Origin: Desulfuromonas sp. DDH964
GTDB lineage: Bacteria > Desulfobacterota > Desulfuromonadia > Desulfuromonadales > DDH964
Direction of reading: 5' to 3'
Assembly: GCF_001611275.1 (NCBI RefSeq)
Contig: NZ_CP015080.1
Location: 3,152,956-3,216,955, forward strand
Length of the DNA stretch: 64,000 bases
Part shown: piece by piece, positions 61,299 to 64,000 of the stretch
Layout: every line of letters starts with the position of its first letter
Numbering within the stretch: the stretch's first letter is position 1
Made by a program: the position numbers and the translations under genes
The notes under the pieces: model-generated
Database searches by the model: none
What the model saw: only the letters and a program-made list of their open reading frames with translations
Told to the model about the DNA's origin: nothing

Positions 61299-63052
61299 GT
61301 CTCTGCCTTTTCTACCCAGTAATCCCCGATCGCCAGGAAATCGAGGTCAGTCTTCAGGAAACATTCTAGCGCATCGTGCGGTCTACAGACAATCGGTTCG
61401 TCCTTGACGTTGAAGCTGGTGTTGACCAGGACCGGGCACCCGGTCACGACGTTGAAACGTTCCAGAAGTCGATAAAAAAGTGGATTGGTCTCTTCGGCAA
61501 CCGTCTGCACCCGGGCGGTATTGTCGACGTGGGTTACTGCCGGAATGGTTGACCGGGGGATGTTCAATTTTTCCAGGCCCTCACCTGCCTGCTCTACCGC
61601 CAGCAACTGCTCCTTGGCGACCTTACACACCAGCAGCATGTAAGGGCTCACTCCGGAAAGCTCAAAATACTCACAGGCTCTTTCTGCGAGCACCGCCGGA
61701 GCAAAGGGCCGAAAGCCTTCACGAAACTTGATCTTCATATTCAGCTGCCGCTGCATATCGACAACCCGCGGATCGGCCAAAATACTGCGATTCCCCAAGG
61801 CTCGCGGGCCAAACTCCATACGCCCCTGAAACCAACCACCGATCTTTCCGGTAGCCAAAGATTGAACAGTTTTCTCGATAAGCTCCTGCTGATTCAACTT
61901 GACGAAGTGTACCCCGGCGCCGAGAAGAGTCGGCTCGATATCCACGTTGGCAAAAGAGGGGCCGAGCAGGGCGCCGTTCATCAGATCGCCGCCAGACTTT
62001 TGCGGCAGCTCACCCCCCATGGCCAAATGCGCCACATAAGCCGCACCGAGCGCACCCCCGGCATCCCCGGCGGCGGGTTGAACCCAGATGTTGTCGAAGG
62101 GCCCTTCCCGCAGAATACGACCATTCGCAACGCAGTTCAGAGCGACCCCACCAGCGAGACAGAGGTTTTTCTCTCCGGTATCACGCTGGACCTGGGCGAC
62201 CAGATCGAGCATCAGCTCCTCGGTCACCCTCTGAACCGAAGCTGCGATGTCGAGATGGCGCTGTACCAATGGGCCTTCAGCCTCTCTTGGCGGGCCACCG
62301 AACAAATCTGCAAAGCGGTCGCCGGTCATCGCCAGGCGTGAGCAGTACTCGAAATAAGACATATTCAGAGAAAAGGCGCCGTCACCATGGCGTTCAACCA
62401 GATGCTCATAAATCAGCTCGGTAAAAACCGGCTGCCCATAAGGAGCAAGTCCCATCACCTTGTACTCCCCCTCGTTGACCTTGAATCCGAGGTAAGCGGT
62501 GAAAGCCGAATAGAGCAGACCGAGCGAGTGCGGAAAATACAGTTCTTTCTGCAGGTCGATCGTGGCGCCCTCACCCACCCCGTAGGAACAGGTCGACCAC
62601 TCGCCGACCCCATCCACCGTCAGGATCGCTGCCTGCGCGAATGGAGACGGGTAAAAGGCGGCGGCAGCATGCGAGAGGTGATGGCTCGAAAAGAGATATT
62701 CACCGGCGCCGGGCAACTCATTTCGTAAAATTCGCGGCAACCAGAGTTTTTCTTTCATCCAGGCAGGCAATGCCTGGCGGAACATCCCGTAGCCGCGTGG
62801 CGCAACGGCCAGAGCGGTTTTCAGGATACGCTCGAACTTGACGATCGGCTTATCGTAAAAAATAACGGCATCAAGATCTTCCGCTGCCAGACCGGTCGTA
62901 TCCAGGCAGAAGTTGACCGCCTGGCGCGGGAAGGCCGCATCGTTTTTAATCCGGCTGAAGCGCTCCTCCTGGGCCGCGGCGACCAGTTGCCCATCCTGTA
63001 GCAACGCCGCGGCACTATCGTGGTAATAAGCTGAGATGCCGAGAATATTCAT
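61295..63052 (-). CDS. Carbamoyltransferase (NodU/CmcH/TobZ family)
   Basis: A 585-residue enzyme that transfers a carbamoyl group from carbamoyl phosphate to a sugar or secondary-metabolite hydroxyl. The Kae1-like domain opens NILGISAYYHDSAAALLQDG with the metal HHLSHAAAAFYPSPF (about 120) and LAGGVALNCVANG; the C-terminal YrdC-like part has WFQGRMEFGPRALGNRSILADPR and PVLVNTSFNVKDEPIVCRP. Acceptor likely a glycan in this accessory region. Confidence 0.95.
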   Translation of the reverse strand: MNILGISAYYHDSAAALLQDGQLVAAAQEERFSRIKNDAAFPRQAVNFCLDTTGLAAEDLDAVIFYDKPIVKFERILKTALAVAPRGYGMFRQALPAWMKEKLWLPRILRNELPGAGEYLFSSHHLSHAAAAFYPSPFAQAAILTVDGVGEWSTCSYGVGEGATIDLQKELYFPHSLGLLYSAFTAYLGFKVNEGEYKVMGLAPYGQPVFTELIYEHLVERHGDGAFSLNMSYFEYCSRLAMTGDRFADLFGGPPREAEGPLVQRHLDIAASVQRVTEELMLDLVAQVQRDTGEKNLCLAGGVALNCVANGRILREGPFDNIWVQPAAGDAGGALGAAYVAHLAMGGELPQKSGGDLMNGALLGPSFANVDIEPTLLGAGVHFVKLNQQELIEKTVQSLATGKIGGWFQGRMEFGPRALGNRSILADPRVVDMQRQLNMKIKFREGFRPFAPAVLAERACEYFELSGVSPYMLLVCKVAKEQLLAVEQAGEGLEKLNIPRSTIPAVTHVDNTARVQTVAEETNPLFYRLLERFNVVTGCPVLVNTSFNVKDEPIVCRPHDALECFLKTDLDFLAIGDYWVEKAET

Positions 63053-63056
63053 GGTT

Positions 63057-63257
63057 TCAGAACGACCGGCGCAGATCTTCGAGTGTGACAGGCTGTTTCT
63101 CCATGGCCACCCAATGCCCGCCGGGGAGCATGTCCCTGGTCACCAGCCGCAGGAGGAGCGCATAGGGCGTCAGAACCAGCCAGAACAACAGCGTCAGAAA
63201 GAGCTGCGCCTGGAAATGGCCGAGACGTTGCAGCAGAACGAGGATTTTCTGTTTCAC
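63057..63257 (-). CDS. Small membrane protein of the carbamoyltransferase operon
   Basis: A 66-residue protein. I chose GTG at 63255-63257, overlapping the stop of the TPR gene (GTGA) and preceded by GGGGGAAAA. One long hydrophobic region (LFLTLLFWLVLTPYALLLRLV) follows an amphipathic start. It stands where carbamoyltransferase clusters carry SxtJ/SxtK-like small membrane proteins. Confidence 0.75.
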   Translation of the reverse strand: MKQKILVLLQRLGHFQAQLFLTLLFWLVLTPYALLLRLVTRDMLPGGHWVAMEKQPVTLEDLRRSF

Positions 63258-64000
63258 TTTTCCCCCAACTCTCTGGACAACCATTCTCGTGGTGTCAGCC
63301 AACCTTTTTCCTTAACCCATCGCTGCAATGCCTTGCTCGGGTCAGGGAACTGTATCAATTGCAGATACCGCCCAAACATTTTCTCTGCGGCCGGCAGTTG
63401 ACCGGCGATGGCAAGCCCCTCGGCATATTCCCTGGTCGAACGCGGGACATTTTGATTCAGGTCATAGGCACGTTTTAGTGCATCCAGACCTGATTTGAGC
63501 TCACCAAGCTGCAGGCGGGCACGCCCCAGCACCGAGAGGTAGCCGACGCTGTTATCGCCCCCGGCGGGCAGCCCGGAAAGCACGTCGAGAGCTTTTTCTG
63601 CCTGTTTCTGCAGCAGATAGGCATTGGCGAGCATGACCGACGTATTGAGGTCATCGGGTTCCATTTGCCTTGCCGCGTTCAAGTAAGGCAGGGCTGCGGC
63701 GCCGTTGCCACGAAAAACTTCCAACGTGCCGAGCTTGTACGGAATTTCAGGGATATCCTTGAGCTCTGCCCAGGCCTGTTTCAGCGCCACGTGGGCCTCC
63801 GGGTATTTACCGGCCCAGAAATAGAGGCGGCCAACCCCCCACAGTCCCAATGCCCGATAGCGCTCTGGAATTGCGTTTTCATACTTCAGGAGTAGCTGCC
63901 GGGCAGTGCTGCTCATCCGCTGCCACGCCCCGATCTGCAATGGAAAGGATTGAGCCTTCACCAGGGTATCGAACACCACCCAGGCGACCAGCTGTTGACC
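63254..64000 (-). CDS. TPR protein, truncated by the window edge
   Basis: At least 248 codons of a larger protein, open at 64000. TPR units: LGLWGVGRLYFWAGKYPEAH, KLGTLEVFRGNGAAALPYLN, TSVMLANAYLLQKQAEKALD and SVLGRARLQLGELKSGLDA. The C-terminal end WLTPREWLSRELGEK is translationally coupled to the small membrane gene. The N-terminus is outside the window and cannot be judged. Confidence 0.85.
   Translation of the reverse strand, partial: GQQLVAWVVFDTLVKAQSFPLQIGAWQRMSSTARQLLLKYENAIPERYRALGLWGVGRLYFWAGKYPEAHVALKQAWAELKDIPEIPYKLGTLEVFRGNGAAALPYLNAARQMEPDDLNTSVMLANAYLLQKQAEKALDVLSGLPAGGDNSVGYLSVLGRARLQLGELKSGLDALKRAYDLNQNVPRSTREYAEGLAIAGQLPAAEKMFGRYLQLIQFPDPSKALQRWVKEKGWLTPREWLSRELGEK

Overview
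The window is a stretch of GC-rich bacterial chromosome whose gene content points to Deltaproteobacteria of the Desulfuromonadales type (Geobacter, Pelobacter or Desulfuromonas relatives). Pointers are two superoxide reductases plus rubrerythrin beside a caa3-type oxidase, a lysyl-EF-P modification set, an orphan TRAP receptor, GH57 and PilZ proteins, and many heptameric or palindromic intergenic repeats. This assignment is inference from gene content; no 16S or marker comparison was possible.

Layout. 1-5.5 kb: tail of an unknown gene, a TRAP solute receptor with a cupin-type regulator, nhaA, a carbonic-anhydrase-like protein and two small secreted proteins. 5.7-8.0 kb: an IS110-family element with a long non-coding right flank, then an AT-rich orphan gene with a strong dyad in front. 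8.2-13.2 kb: truC and a DUF3592 membrane protein, a secreted transglutaminase, a long inverted-repeat spacer, and a YdjC deacetylase overlapping a glycosyltransferase. 13.2-17.7 kb: a four-gene MacAB-like ABC operon (adaptor, ATPase, two permeases). 17.8-23.6 kb: a lipoprotein hydrolase, aroC, a membrane HAMP-PAS-exonuclease fusion, tRNA-Thr(CGT) and an OFA-type MFS transporter.

23.9-33.5 kb: a translation-factor neighbourhood (efpL, efp, epmA, later an EpmB-like aminomutase) interleaved with a J-domain protein, a 27-copy heptamer array and recQ. It is followed by a B12-type radical SAM protein, a MauE/rhodanese pair, slyX and a neelaredoxin-type superoxide reductase. 33.7-40.4 kb: a SCO chaperone and A2-type caa3 oxidase operon (I, III, IV, II with two fused cytochrome c domains, CtaB), then rubrerythrin and desulfoferrodoxin. 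Together these form an oxygen consumption and detoxification block. 40.7-47.3 kb: small hypotheticals, a degenerate receiver-PilZ protein, an FKBP isomerase, an MFS transporter and a GH57 enzyme. 47.3-57.1 kb: a relic of a DUF1722 (YbgA-type) gene, corA, a P-loop ATPase paired with MscS, a class II photolyase, DedA, a hydrolase, a lipoprotein and a beta-CASP nuclease.

57.2-64 kb is less GC-rich and looks accessory. It holds a RelBE-type toxin-antitoxin pair, a GT2 relic with its catalytic centre deleted, an 18-codon peptide gene with a near-perfect ribosome binding site, two lipoproteins (SUMF1-like and TPR), and on the minus strand a TPR protein, small membrane protein, carbamoyltransferase and DUF5989 operon that runs off the window edge.
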